Below, in pieces: positions 17,500 to 26,303 of a stretch of DNA of 46,656 bases (position 1 is the first letter of the stretch; each line of letters begins with the position of its first letter). This stretch comes from Pseudomonadota bacterium (GTDB lineage: Bacteria > Desulfobacterota > Desulfobulbia > Desulfobulbales > Desulfocapsaceae). The DNA lies in the NCBI GenBank assembly GCA_018817385.1, contig JAHIUA010000071.1, forward strand, positions 1-46,656. The letters run 5' to 3'. Under the pieces are notes generated by a model that saw only the letters and a program-made list of their open reading frames with translations, did not search any database and was not told the DNA's origin. Position numbers and translations under genes: made by a program.

Positions 17500-18564
17500 C
17501 TATTTGTCGGATCCGGCAATAGCGGCCTCTTCAAAGGTCGCCACTTCTGTGAGCACAGCAACAGCGGCCTCCACCAGATTCATGGCAAGTGCTGCACCTG
17601 TCCCCTCACCGAGACGAAGATTTAGATCGAGCAAGGGGCGACAGCCAATTTTCTCCTGCATGTAACGATGTCCCGGTTCCATGGAACGATGAGCACAGAT
17701 GATATAATCCCGGACAAAGGGCTCAATGGTAATGGCAATGAGTGCGCCTGCTGTAGAGATAAAGCCGTCTACCACTACTGGTTTTCGCAATGCAGCAGCC
17801 CCAAGGATAAGACCTGCTATGCCGCCGATTTCAAAGCCGCCGACTTTGGCCAGGATATCGATGCCATTTTTAGGATCCGGATTATTACAGGCCAGGATCC
17901 GCTCGATCACCTCCTGTTTGTGCGCCAGCTGCTCATCATCGAGGCCGGTTCCCCGGCCTGTGAGTTCCTTGACGGATTTCCCGGTTATGACCGCTGCTAT
18001 GGCAGTGGAAGGCGTGGTGTTGCCGATACCCATATCACCGGTACCAAAAATATCCACCCGATCTGCCAGTTCATTGGCGATATCTATCCCCGATTCCAGG
18101 GCCCGGATGGCCATGGCACGGCTCATGGCCGGTCCCTGGGCGATGTTGTCTGTACCCAATCCTACTTTTTTATTGATAATTTTTCCCTGCCTGGCAAGAT
18201 CATTGAGGTCTGCGGCCACTCCCATATCCACCACCACCACTTCTGCACCGGCCTGCCTGGCCAGGGCATTGATCCCTGCCCCACCATTGACGAAGTTATA
18301 AACCATCTGCGGGGTTACTTCCTGGGGAAACTTGGACACCCCCTCGACAACCACCCCATGGTCACCTGCCATGGTGACTATGGCCTTATTGGCCACCGGC
18401 GGGGCCATGGAACAGGTCATGCCGGCAAGATCAATAGCCAGATCCAGCAGATCCCCTAAGGCCCAGTGTGGCATGGCTAGCTGATCCAGTCGCTCTTTGG
18501 CACGATCTCGAAATTCGCTATCCTGGGGGAAAATATCTTTCAGTGTTCGTTCAAGTAGACTCAT
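17500..18564 (-). CDS. cobT: Nicotinate-nucleotide-dimethylbenzimidazole phosphoribosyltransferase
   Basis: It activates the lower-ligand base (dimethylbenzimidazole or another benzimidazole) to its alpha-ribotide using nicotinate mononucleotide. Recognisable blocks are MAGDHGVVVEGVSKFPQEVT, NFVNGGAGINALARQAGAE, VDIFGTGDMGIGNTTPSTAI, VGGFEIGGIAGLILGAAA and GCRPLLDLNLRLGEGTGAAL with the catalytic Glu. Length is full (354 residues). The start at 18564 (MSLLERTL) is preceded by AAAGGA; an in-frame ATG at 18573 is an alternative. A dispersed repeat fills the gap to cobU upstream. Confidence 0.95.
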   Translation of the reverse strand: MSLLERTLKDIFPQDSEFRDRAKERLDQLAMPHWALGDLLDLAIDLAGMTCSMAPPVANKAIVTMAGDHGVVVEGVSKFPQEVTPQMVYNFVNGGAGINALARQAGAEVVVVDMGVAADLNDLARQGKIINKKVGLGTDNIAQGPAMSRAMAIRALESGIDIANELADRVDIFGTGDMGIGNTTPSTAIAAVITGKSVKELTGRGTGLDDEQLAHKQEVIERILACNNPDPKNGIDILAKVGGFEIGGIAGLILGAAALRKPVVVDGFISTAGALIAITIEPFVRDYIICAHRSMEPGHRYMQEKIGCRPLLDLNLRLGEGTGAALAMNLVEAAVAVLTEVATFEEAAIAGSDK

Positions 18565-18601
18565 AGTGTACATCCTTTGCGATATCGGTATGTTAAAAAT
18601 T

Positions 18602-18713
18602 GTTCAGGAGCCGTTAGAAAATAACTTTGGCCATTTCTATCCATGGTGTTACGGACCTTATGCCGTCCCGAGCATTGCTCTGACCATGTTATTTTTGACA
18701 ACAGCTTGGTACG
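18602..18713 (+). repeat. Dispersed non-coding repeat, family 1, copy 1
   Basis: This aligns with 27009-27125 in the same orientation at roughly 75-80 percent identity over about 110 bp. Conserved blocks are GTTCAGGA, CTTATGCCGT, CGAGCATT and CCATGTTATTTTT. It fills the gap between cobU and cobT, the only wide gap in the first half of the operon, so it was probably inserted there. No frame through it is open in both copies. Confidence 0.65.
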
Positions 18714-18729
18714 AAAGTTCAGAGTATGG

Positions 18730-19281
18730 TTATTCATCTGCGGATTTTTTCAAAAAAAGCGGCAAGCCGCAACTGACAAGAATCACTTCATTGGCAGCCT
18801 CAGCCAATATTCTGTTACAACGGCCCACCAAATCACGGTATACCCTGGCCGCAGCATTATCGGGTACAATTCCCATACCTACCTCATTGGAAACACAAAT
18901 CAAGGTCCCCCGATAGTTGTCAGCGGCGTGAATCAAGGCTTCAGCCCTTGCCTGTATCTCAGGCTCACCGAAACACATGTTCGTTTTTTCAGCAAGATAC
19001 AATAGATTGTTCACCCAAAGGGTCAGACAGTCAATAAGGCAGACCGAAGGAGATTCCAAGGAGCTGATGGTGGCAGCCAGCTCAAGTTCTTCTTCTATGG
19101 TCTGCCACCTTCCATTTTTCCGATCAGCCTTGTGGCGGGCGATGCGATCATCCATCTCTGAATCGATGACCGGACAGGTAGCCAGAAAGAAATGGGGTCC
19201 GGACAGGGCCTGGGCCCGAGTCAGAGCATAATCACTTTTGCCGCTCCTGGCTCCTCCTGTTACAAGGATCAATCTCCCCAT
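18730..19281 (-). CDS. cobU: Adenosylcobinamide kinase / guanylyltransferase
   Basis: This bifunctional nucleotide-loop assembly enzyme phosphorylates adenosylcobinamide and then transfers GMP from GTP to give adenosylcobinamide-GDP, the substrate of CobS. The P-loop is LVTGGARSGKSDYAL. The guanylylated His is in RIARHKADR. CLIDCLTLWVNNLL and ICVSNEVGMGIVPDN complete the family pattern. At 183 residues it is full length. The first codons overlap the end of cobC by 13 bp. A long gap (157 bp) with a repeat follows before cobT. Confidence 0.95.
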   Translation of the reverse strand: MGRLILVTGGARSGKSDYALTRAQALSGPHFFLATCPVIDSEMDDRIARHKADRKNGRWQTIEEELELAATISSLESPSVCLIDCLTLWVNNLLYLAEKTNMCFGEPEIQARAEALIHAADNYRGTLICVSNEVGMGIVPDNAAARVYRDLVGRCNRILAEAANEVILVSCGLPLFLKKSADE

Positions 19282-19868
19282 GCGCTAGCCCCTAAATTAA
19301 GACCGGTGAGAACGCCTCCCTCTTTGAAGAGGTTCAGGGTGGCAAACCTGCCCTTATCTATTTGGAAGAGGAGAAAATCACTTGGCACAAGTTTCAGGAA
19401 ATAACAGAGAAGGGTACGAATAACACCACCGTGTGAAATCAAGAGGGTCGTTTTTTCACGAGAAGCACTCAACTGTTCCCCAACAGTGTGAATTCGATTT
19501 AGAAAGCTGCCGATACGTTCGCCCTGAGGAAAACAAAAATCACGTGACCAGGTGGCCCACTGATCGACCAGACCAGGATCGGCCTTTTTTATTTCGGCAA
19601 AGCTCAGGCCTTCCCAGTGACCAAAATCGATCTCACGCAACGCGTTATCATAGCGGATAGAACGTTCAGGAAAGAGGATTTCAGCGCATTGCCGACAACG
19701 CTCCATGGGACTGGAGATGATCAGATCGATATCCTGATCCTGGAAAATCGTCTTCAGATCCCTGAGTTGGGAAACCCCTGCAGAGGAAAGCGGGACGTCA
19801 GTGGAACCGATATAGCGGTCCGGAAACCCTGTTTCACCGTGTCTCAGCAGGATGAGTCGCCGATTCAT
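19269..19868 (-). CDS. cobC: Alpha-ribazole phosphatase-like histidine phosphatase
   Basis: This is a histidine-phosphatase (phosphoglycerate-mutase-like) enzyme. In a cobalamin operon it is most likely alpha-ribazole-5'-phosphate phosphatase CobC, removing phosphate before or after CobS. The phosphohistidine motif is LILLRHGETG at residues 5-14. ISSPMERCRQCAEIL, LREIDFGHWEGLSFAEI and the second catalytic His in LLISHGGVIRTLL are present. It overlaps cbiH by 4 bp (ATGA) and cobU by 13 bp. Assignment as CobC instead of a general phosphatase rests on context. Confidence 0.88.
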   Translation of the reverse strand: MNRRLILLRHGETGFPDRYIGSTDVPLSSAGVSQLRDLKTIFQDQDIDLIISSPMERCRQCAEILFPERSIRYDNALREIDFGHWEGLSFAEIKKADPGLVDQWATWSRDFCFPQGERIGSFLNRIHTVGEQLSASREKTTLLISHGGVIRTLLCYFLKLVPSDFLLFQIDKGRFATLNLFKEGGVLTGLNLGASAWGD

Positions 19869-20683
19869 TCGCCCATACCCGCCTTTTCAGCACGTCCCAA
19901 TTCATACTTCTCTTTATAGCCCCTGGGAGTAATCATATAGCCGTTCCAGGAAAAAGTTGTTGAATTCCCTATGATAACTGTAGACTGCATGTTGATTTCT
20001 GCGTCGAGCATGTGCTCAAGAGTGGTGAGACAGATCGATTCATTCTCCCGGCTGGCAGCGGTAACGATACCAACCGGTGTCTTGGCATCTCGATGGCGAA
20101 GGATGATCTCCCTGGCCTTGACGATATGTTCGGTACGTTTTTTAGACTTGGGGTTATAGAGGGCAATCACAAAATCAGCAGAGGCAGCAGCAGCAAGTCG
20201 TTTTTCTATCACCTGCCAGGGGGTAAGGAGATCGGAAAGACTGATAGCGGCAAAGTCATGCATGAGCGGAGCCCCCAGTCGTGCGGCACAACCGTTGACT
20301 GCAGCGATCCCGGGAATCACTTCGATTTTGACCCGACTGTCTGCCTTGGCAGCGATCTCAAAGACCAGACCAGCCATGGCATAGATCCCCGGATCTCCAC
20401 CTGAGACCAGGGCGACACGTTTACCCGCCCCGGCAAGCTCAAAAGATGCGTTGCAGCGATCCACCTCCTGCATCATCGCAGAGGAGAGTATCTCTTTTCC
20501 CGCGAGCAGTTCCGGAATAAGATCGAGATAGGTCTTATAGCCAATAATGATATCGGCCCTGTTGAGGGCACTGACCGCCTGTGGCGTCATATTCTCTCTA
20601 CTTCCGGTCCCGGTGCCGACTACACTGATCAGGCCAAGAGCCGGATCTGCTTCGTGGCGACTGCTGCTGTTACATCTTTCCAT
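19865..20683 (-). CDS. cbiH: (Cobalt-)precorrin-3B C17-methyltransferase
   Basis: This SAM-dependent tetrapyrrole methyltransferase methylates C-17 and contracts the ring. Signatures are ISVVGTGTGSRENMTPQAV, ADIIIGYKTYLDLI, VALVSGGDPGIYAMAGLVFE (SAM-binding GDPG), VIPGIAAVNGCAARLGAPLMHDFAAISL and DFVIALYNPKSKKRTEHI. The 272 residues include an extra N-terminal tail of about 15 residues overlapping cbiG by 55 bp. The true start could be slightly later, but no better codon is seen. The partner CbiG upstream acts on the lactone formed by this enzyme, so the pair marks the anaerobic (early cobalt) pathway. Confidence 0.93.
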   Translation of the reverse strand: MERCNSSSRHEADPALGLISVVGTGTGSRENMTPQAVSALNRADIIIGYKTYLDLIPELLAGKEILSSAMMQEVDRCNASFELAGAGKRVALVSGGDPGIYAMAGLVFEIAAKADSRVKIEVIPGIAAVNGCAARLGAPLMHDFAAISLSDLLTPWQVIEKRLAAAASADFVIALYNPKSKKRTEHIVKAREIILRHRDAKTPVGIVTAASRENESICLTTLEHMLDAEINMQSTVIIGNSTTFSWNGYMITPRGYKEKYELGRAEKAGMGE

Positions 20684-21621
20684 TTCTTTTTCCTTACAAT
20701 CAGTTGGCCTGGGCCGAGATCTGTTTCCGCACCAAGAACTGCGGCCGGTTCGGCCACCCCTTTGGCACCAGTAGCTGCTAAAACTGCTGCCGAAGTGGAA
20801 ACGCCTTGAACTGCGTTTAACTGTTCCTTGGTGTAAAAGCGCAGAGGAATTCCTTCAGCAAGGGCAAAATCGAGCAAGCCCTGCTCATCATTTTTCAGGT
20901 CAATGGAGGCAAAACTACAAATTGCCGTACGCGCCAGACCTTCATCTTGACAGAGTTCATCGAGAGCTGCTTGGAAATCCTCTTTTTTGCACCCTCTATT
21001 GCATCCCAGCCCCACCGTGAGTGTGCGAGGTTGTAAGAGAAGTCCACGGCAGTCCGGATACGCCCGGTGGGCAACGATGATATCAGCGTTGGACGGGGTC
21101 GGGACAAGGTGAAAATCATCGGGCAAAGACACATTTTCATATTCTGAAAAGAGTTGCAGCCATCCTTCGTTGACCAGTTTGGCCGACATTGCGGTCAGTT
21201 TTTTTCTGTTCTCTACAAAGAGATTGTTCTTTTCTGCCCAGAGATCAAGAGCAGTATGGCCAGTCACATCCGAGGCCGTAGTGATAACAGCTTGTCCTCC
21301 TAGCTTCCGGGCAAGCTCAATGGCGAGTCTGTTTCCTCCTCCAAGATGTCCGGAAAGGAGACTGATAACAAAACGTCCTTTCTCATCAAGGACCAGTACA
21401 CACGGATCATTTTTTTTGTTCTGACAGAGTGGGACGAGACCGCGGACCACAATTGCTGCAGCCATCACGCAGATCAGGCAATCCACCTCCTGCCACAGTT
21501 CAGCCATTTTGGTAAAGACCGGTACCGTTCTGGTATCCATAAAACAATCAGGCTGCAGACGACAAATATTTTTCGCCAGTTTCTTCCCCCCTCTGGTCAG
21601 TGCGATAACGGCTATTTTCAT
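20629..21621 (-). CDS. cbiG: Cobalt-precorrin-5A hydrolase
   Basis: CbiG opens the ring-A lactone of cobalt-precorrin-5A and releases acetaldehyde, a step specific to the anaerobic pathway. The N-terminal domain contains MKIAVIALTRGGKKLAKNI and DCLICVMAAAIVVRGLVPL. The middle has VISLLSGHLGGGNRLAIELA and VITTASDVTGHTALD. The C-terminal domain has LTVGLGCNRGCKKEDFQAAL, ICSFASIDLKNDEQGLLDFA and VQGVSTSAAVLAATGAKGVA. All three family domains are present over 330 residues. It is the first gene of the operon; about 300 bp of divergent intergenic DNA lies upstream, in which I could not recognise a cobalamin riboswitch. Confidence 0.95.
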   Translation of the reverse strand: MKIAVIALTRGGKKLAKNICRLQPDCFMDTRTVPVFTKMAELWQEVDCLICVMAAAIVVRGLVPLCQNKKNDPCVLVLDEKGRFVISLLSGHLGGGNRLAIELARKLGGQAVITTASDVTGHTALDLWAEKNNLFVENRKKLTAMSAKLVNEGWLQLFSEYENVSLPDDFHLVPTPSNADIIVAHRAYPDCRGLLLQPRTLTVGLGCNRGCKKEDFQAALDELCQDEGLARTAICSFASIDLKNDEQGLLDFALAEGIPLRFYTKEQLNAVQGVSTSAAVLAATGAKGVAEPAAVLGAETDLGPGQLIVRKKKWKDVTAAVATKQIRLLA

Positions 21622-21926
21622 GGCAGATTATATGTTGAGGAATGAGGTAACGTTCTCGGATGCAAGGTTGGAGAACCTAGCATAGAGAGTGAATGAATGC
21701 AAGGACGAGGTGAGGATGCAAAGAGCAAGGTGCATTTTTTACAACCCATCTTTTTTTCATGGACCAGGCAATGGTTTCCTGATCAGCGAAAATTTACTGT
21801 TTCTTCCTTTATCGATATGATAATATGATTTTTTTTGCTGTTTCTCCATATGTTCAGAGCTGCAGCACTCCCCCCCTATCCAAAAAACGACTGATCCAAC
21901 TCACTCACCTGCGAAGGAGTTTTTAC
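21622..21926. other. Divergent intergenic region before cobalamin operon
   Basis: These 305 bp separate cbiG (minus) from the receiver-kinase gene (plus). The cbiG-proximal half holds several imperfect short repeats of GATGCAAGG or ATGCAAAG type (about 21660-21735). I looked on the minus strand for a cobalamin riboswitch core (the conserved B12 box and multi-stem leader) and could not find one by eye. The far half holds a plausible promoter for the kinase gene. Confidence 0.45.
21793..21821 (+). promoter_or_regulatory. Possible sigma-70 promoter of receiver-kinase gene
   Basis: TTTACT (21793-21798), a 17-bp spacer and TATGAT (21816-21821) resemble -35 and -10 boxes, about 105 bp before the gene start. 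This is weak evidence from consensus match alone. Confidence 0.3.
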
Positions 21927-22991
21927 ATGGTTAGCAAGGTCCTCATTGTGGACGATGAACCCATTAATGTTAAGCTGATTGAAGAAATTCTTGAATATGA
22001 AAATGATTTCATCTGCAAAACGGCAAGCAACGGAGAAGAGGCCCTGTCCATTCTGGACGATTACCACCCGGACATTATTCTTCTAGATATCATGATGCCA
22101 GGAATAAGCGGCTATGAGGTATGCCGCAAGATAAAAAATGACAAAAGATATAAATTTGCCAAGGTCCTGATGGTCAGCGGCAAGGCCATGGTTGAAGAGC
22201 GTTTGCAAGGCTATGAAGCAGGAGCTGACGACTATATTACCAAGCCATTCATAGACGATGAACTCCTTGCCAAACTGAAGGTTTTTTCCAAATTGAAGAA
22301 GACTGAAGAAATCGATGAGTTAAAGACCTCCATCCTCCAACTTTTCTCTCACGAAACCAAAACCCCGCTCAACGGTATCCTCCTCGGCAGCCAACTCATC
22401 CTAGACAGCCCCTCATTACCTGAAAAAATAACCGATTACGCAAGACTGATCAAGCTTTCCGGCGAAAGAATCCATAACCTTGTCCGGAAAATTCTTCTTC
22501 TCAGCAGTCTGAGAAACGACAGGAAATTGAGTTACAAGAGCCAATCCGTGCAAGGATACCTGGAGGAACTCGTCCACCAGGCATCCCAAAACAACCAAAA
22601 AAATTGCGCCATAAGGGTTCACTGCCCAACGGATTTTAACATGAATGTGGACTGGAAACTTTTTCATGTAGCCTTTTATGCGGTTGTCGACAATGCGATA
22701 AAATATTCCCCAAGTGAAGAACATATTGAAATAGAAGCCTTCTCTAAGGAATCAGGTCCATTCTTTCGCGTCACTGACCATGGTGACGGCTTAGACCCAG
22801 CCGCAAAAGAGAAGATATTTGATGAATTCTACTCCAAAAATATCGAAAACCACTCCAAAGGAACAGCCCTCAGTCTTGCTATTGCCAGGGAAATAATAAA
22901 TCTGCATCTTGGTAGATTAACGGTAGAAAGTAACCTTGGCCAAGGTGCCAGCTTTCTTTTTACCCTTCCCCCAAATACAGTATCGACCTGA
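21927..22991 (+). CDS. Response-regulator/histidine-kinase hybrid
   Basis: This 354-residue soluble signalling protein has an N-terminal receiver domain (residues 1-120: VLIVDDEP, phospho-acceptor Asp54 in IILLDIMMPG, Thr/Lys in YITKPF) followed directly by a histidine kinase core. The phospho-donor His142 sits in LQLFSHETKTPLNGIL. The ATPase domain shows YAVVDNAIKYSP (N box), VTDHGDGLDP and an end resembling LAIAREIINLHLGRLTVES. The G2 glycine loop is reduced (GTALSLAI). The start is ATG 21927 with AAGGAG upstream; an in-frame ATG at 21825 lacks a ribosome site. The next gene, a membrane sensor kinase, starts 11 bp after this stop, so the two probably act in one phosphorelay. No DNA-binding output domain is present. 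Confidence 0.88.
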   Translation: MVSKVLIVDDEPINVKLIEEILEYENDFICKTASNGEEALSILDDYHPDIILLDIMMPGISGYEVCRKIKNDKRYKFAKVLMVSGKAMVEERLQGYEAGADDYITKPFIDDELLAKLKVFSKLKKTEEIDELKTSILQLFSHETKTPLNGILLGSQLILDSPSLPEKITDYARLIKLSGERIHNLVRKILLLSSLRNDRKLSYKSQSVQGYLEELVHQASQNNQKNCAIRVHCPTDFNMNVDWKLFHVAFYAVVDNAIKYSPSEEHIEIEAFSKESGPFFRVTDHGDGLDPAAKEKIFDEFYSKNIENHSKGTALSLAIAREIINLHLGRLTVESNLGQGASFLFTLPPNTVST

Positions 22992-23001
22992 GATCCAGTC
23001 T

Positions 23002-25269
23002 ATGTTCTTCCTCCACGAACTTGATCGTTACCGACACAACCTGGCAAAAGAATTTACCGCTGAGGAACATGCGGCAATGACCATCCATGCAATTCGCGAC
23101 CTCAGAGACCGGTCCATAGCCGGAACCGTTATAGTTCCTCTTTGCTATCTCCTGGGCAGCTTTATTACTGACTACGCCTCCGAACATTGGCAGCTCTTTT
23201 TATCCCTTGGTACCCTGTTCTTTATTGCCCTTGTCTTGCGTATACTGGCCATCAGGGCCTTTTCCCGTAAAGAATTAAGGGGAGATCGCTATTGGCAAAC
23301 AACCTATTTTGGGGCCAACCTATTTATGGGTCTCATCTTTGGTTGTTTTGTCGGCAGCGCCGTCATTTTTTATCATGATTCCCTGTCTCTCGCTCTGATC
23401 ATCATACTCCTGGCCGGAATCGGTGGTGGATCCCTGGCCAGTTACTGTATCTGGCGACTGCTCTCCTACAGCTATCTCCTGTGCATTCTTCTTCCTGCTA
23501 TTGGAGCAGGATTTTATATAGGAAACAGCGTAACTGTTCCCATTGCCATCGCATTCTCTTTTTTTCTGATCTTCAACCTTGTCCAGACTAAGCAGTGGAA
23601 TGAGAATTACTGGCAATCGGTCATTAATATTTTCCTGTTAGAAAAAAACTCACTGGAACTGAAGAAGGTCAATAGCCAGCTGGCTGTGGAAATTATCGAC
23701 CATAAAAACACTTCCCGCAATATTGCTATCAGTCGTCAAAAACTTCAGGACCTCTATAATGCCGCCCATGATGCCATCTTGATATTTAATCTCGATGGAC
23801 AGGTTATCGATGTCAATAATACAATGCTTAAAATGTTTGAAGCAGACCGGCAGGAGGTCCTCAAGTTGGATATCACCAACCGTCCAGCCAGCAGGTTGAA
23901 TCCACAACTGGACCTGAAAAAGATCTGGCAGGAGACCCTGCAGGGTAAAGATCAGGAATTTGAATGGCTGGCAAAAAAAGAGGTAAAAAATGAACGGTTT
24001 TATGTCCAGGTCAATATGCGAAAGACCAAATGGGGAGAAGACACGGTGGTTATTGCCACTGTCCGTGATATCGATGCCAGAAAACGTTCAGAAGAACGAG
24101 AGCTGCAGGCCCGTCAGTCCCTTGCCAAGACAGAGGGCTATCTGCTCTCTATTCTGGAATATGCCAATCTCCCCATTTGCTGCAAAGACTCCTCTTTCAA
24201 TTATATCCTTGTCAATAGGGAGTTCGAACGACTGGCGGGTATAGAAGGGATAGAGAACCAGGAATTAAAATCAAAATCAGATTTTGACATTTTCCCCGGG
24301 TCTTGGGCTGAAGAATTCAGAAAACAGGATGAGGAGGTTAAAGAAAAAGGTATTCCCATGGAATTCCAGACAAAACTTCTTTTCGCCGATGGCGAACATG
24401 TCTTTACCAGTGCCAAATTCCCCCTTCGTGACCAGGAAAACAAGGTTTACGGTATTGGTTCTATCTGTACAGACATCACCCCCCAGATACAGGCAATGCA
24501 AGCTGCCCAGGCTGCCAGCCAGGCCAAATCTGAATTCCTGGCCAACATCTCCCATGAACTGCGCACTCCAATGCACGGAATACTGGGCTATGCCCGTCTG
24601 GGTCAAAAACGGACTGATATAGTGTCAAAGGCAAAACTCAATGAATATTTTTCTGTGATTAGTGAATCCGGCTCAAGACTCATGGACCTGCTCAACAATC
24701 TCCTCGATTTTTCCAGGTTGGAAGTGGGGAAAATGCGCTATACGATGAGCCAAAAGGACCTACTCTCGCGAATTCATCAGCTGGTCTATGAATTGACTCC
24801 CCTGGCTGCAGAAAAACATCTCACTTTCCAGGTAACGAGTGAGAGTGGCAAAATTTCTGCATTTTGTGACCAGGAAAAAATCGTCCAGGTCCTTCGCAAC
24901 CTCATATCCAATGCCATAAAATTTAGCTTTAAAGACACCGTAATTACAATCAGTTGCAAAACAATACACGATAAAAATGATTTTCCCCGGCAACAAATCA
25001 GTGTCCACAATGTTGGGGTTGCGATTCCAGAAAATGAACTGACAACCATTTTTGAAAAGTTCATCCAGTCATCGGCCACTAAAAGCGGTGCAGGAGGGAC
25101 AGGACTTGGCCTGGCTATCTGCAAACAGCTTCTGGATGATCATAAGAGCAAGATATGGGCCGAGAACCTTCAGGGCGGAATAACTGTCTTTCGTTTTTGG
25201 CTGCCTGTAGCTGAGGAGCGACTCGTTAGAGGCAATACGCTCCAGGCCGTCTCCCCGCCAATCTCTTAG
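23002..25269 (+). CDS. Membrane PAS-domain sensor histidine kinase
   Basis: This is a sensor kinase of about 755 residues. The N-terminal third holds five or six membrane segments (for example GTVIVPLCYLLGSFI, LFFIALVLRILAI, LALIIILLAGIGGGSLASY). A coiled coil follows, then two PAS domains (first at LQDLYNAAHDAILIFNLDGQ, second at LLSILEYANLPICCKDSSF), then HisKA with His518 in ANISHELRTPMHGILG, and a full ATPase domain (LRNLISNAIKF, TGLGLAICKQLL). The start at 23002 avoids overlap with the upstream gene; an in-frame ATG at 22936 lies inside it. Second-PAS Cys-Cys (PICCK) might sense redox, but that is a guess. It overlaps the convergent Sel1 gene by 4 bp at the stops. Confidence 0.88.
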   Translation: MFFLHELDRYRHNLAKEFTAEEHAAMTIHAIRDLRDRSIAGTVIVPLCYLLGSFITDYASEHWQLFLSLGTLFFIALVLRILAIRAFSRKELRGDRYWQTTYFGANLFMGLIFGCFVGSAVIFYHDSLSLALIIILLAGIGGGSLASYCIWRLLSYSYLLCILLPAIGAGFYIGNSVTVPIAIAFSFFLIFNLVQTKQWNENYWQSVINIFLLEKNSLELKKVNSQLAVEIIDHKNTSRNIAISRQKLQDLYNAAHDAILIFNLDGQVIDVNNTMLKMFEADRQEVLKLDITNRPASRLNPQLDLKKIWQETLQGKDQEFEWLAKKEVKNERFYVQVNMRKTKWGEDTVVIATVRDIDARKRSEERELQARQSLAKTEGYLLSILEYANLPICCKDSSFNYILVNREFERLAGIEGIENQELKSKSDFDIFPGSWAEEFRKQDEEVKEKGIPMEFQTKLLFADGEHVFTSAKFPLRDQENKVYGIGSICTDITPQIQAMQAAQAASQAKSEFLANISHELRTPMHGILGYARLGQKRTDIVSKAKLNEYFSVISESGSRLMDLLNNLLDFSRLEVGKMRYTMSQKDLLSRIHQLVYELTPLAAEKHLTFQVTSESGKISAFCDQEKIVQVLRNLISNAIKFSFKDTVITISCKTIHDKNDFPRQQISVHNVGVAIPENELTTIFEKFIQSSATKSGAGGTGLGLAICKQLLDDHKSKIWAENLQGGITVFRFWLPVAEERLVRGNTLQAVSPPIS

Positions 25270-26063
25270 GGAGTCAATTTCATCGTCTCTATTTCCCTAT
25301 AGAGACGAACGGATAATTCCTGAGCCTGTCTCAATTCATCTTTATTAAGCCGGGTTTCCAAAAAATTCTTGGCTATTTCTCCGTCACCATGCCCGTTTGC
25401 CGCTGCCAGACTGAACCAGGCATAGGCCTGGACTGGATCTATGCCAGAAACACCATTTCCAGTATACCAGAGAATACCAATATTATACTGGCCAAGTGGA
25501 TATCCTTTTTCTGCGGCTCGTTTAAACCAGTAGTACGCCTTTTCGTAATCCCTTTCTACTCGTTTTCCGATAAAATAATGATATGCCAGTTCATTCTGGG
25601 CCTCGACATCCCCGTTTTGGGCAGCAAGTTCATACCACTGCATGGCCTCGCTATAATTGCGGGGTACTCCTTGACCGGTGAGAAAAAATTCGCCAAGGAT
25701 TTTTTGCGATTCTTTAGAGCTACGGCCATGAATAGCCGCATCATAGAGCCATTTAAAGGCCTCAGTCCTGTTTACCTCAGTTCCCTGGCCTTTCATATAG
25801 AGGCCACCGACTATGAACATGGCATCCGCATCGCCCTGCTCTGCGGCTTTGCGATAAAGACGAAAGGCGTGATTGAGATTTTTGGGAACACCAAGTCCGT
25901 AATAATATCTCAGGGCCTTGGATTTCAATATCTCAGTAGATTCAGCCGTCAGGCCGGAATCTGAAAAAAGAGTCAGGAAAACAATCACACACAACAGGCC
26001 TGTTACGGAGGAACAAAGAAAAGGAATCTTCTTTCTCAGTCCCCCAGCCAAAAAAAATCTCAT
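25266..26063 (-). CDS. Exported Sel1-repeat (TPR-like) protein
   Basis: This 265-residue protein has an N-terminal signal (about 15-38: FLCSSVTGLLCVIVFLTLFS) followed by five or six Sel1-like repeats of about 36 residues. Repeat units include LRYYYGLGVPKNLNHAFRLY, MFIVGGLYMKGQGTEVNRTE, LGEFFLTGQGVPRNYSEAMQ and LAYHYFIGKRVERDYEKAYY. Such proteins are scaffolds for protein contacts in the periplasm or at the membrane, often in signalling or envelope assembly. It converges on the sensor kinase gene, stop to stop. The partner is unknown. Confidence 0.85.
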   Translation of the reverse strand: MRFFLAGGLRKKIPFLCSSVTGLLCVIVFLTLFSDSGLTAESTEILKSKALRYYYGLGVPKNLNHAFRLYRKAAEQGDADAMFIVGGLYMKGQGTEVNRTEAFKWLYDAAIHGRSSKESQKILGEFFLTGQGVPRNYSEAMQWYELAAQNGDVEAQNELAYHYFIGKRVERDYEKAYYWFKRAAEKGYPLGQYNIGILWYTGNGVSGIDPVQAYAWFSLAAANGHGDGEIAKNFLETRLNKDELRQAQELSVRLYREIETMKLTP

Positions 26064-26303
26064 TTTCCCCCCTCCCGTTACTGAGTGTTTCCACTGCCAG
26101 CCACATATGGTGACGAAACGTCCTTTTTTCTGACACCATATCTTTTTTTCTTTTCCCTATCAAGCAAAGCTTCCTGCTAAAGTATTTAGAAGGAATACTC
26201 TCCAACCTGTTTGACTTCAAAAACCAATAATGCTATATAAGAGTGCACGATCCAAAAAATTATCCACTAAGAGAGTCTTCTCACAAAACAGACATTTTTT
26301 ACT

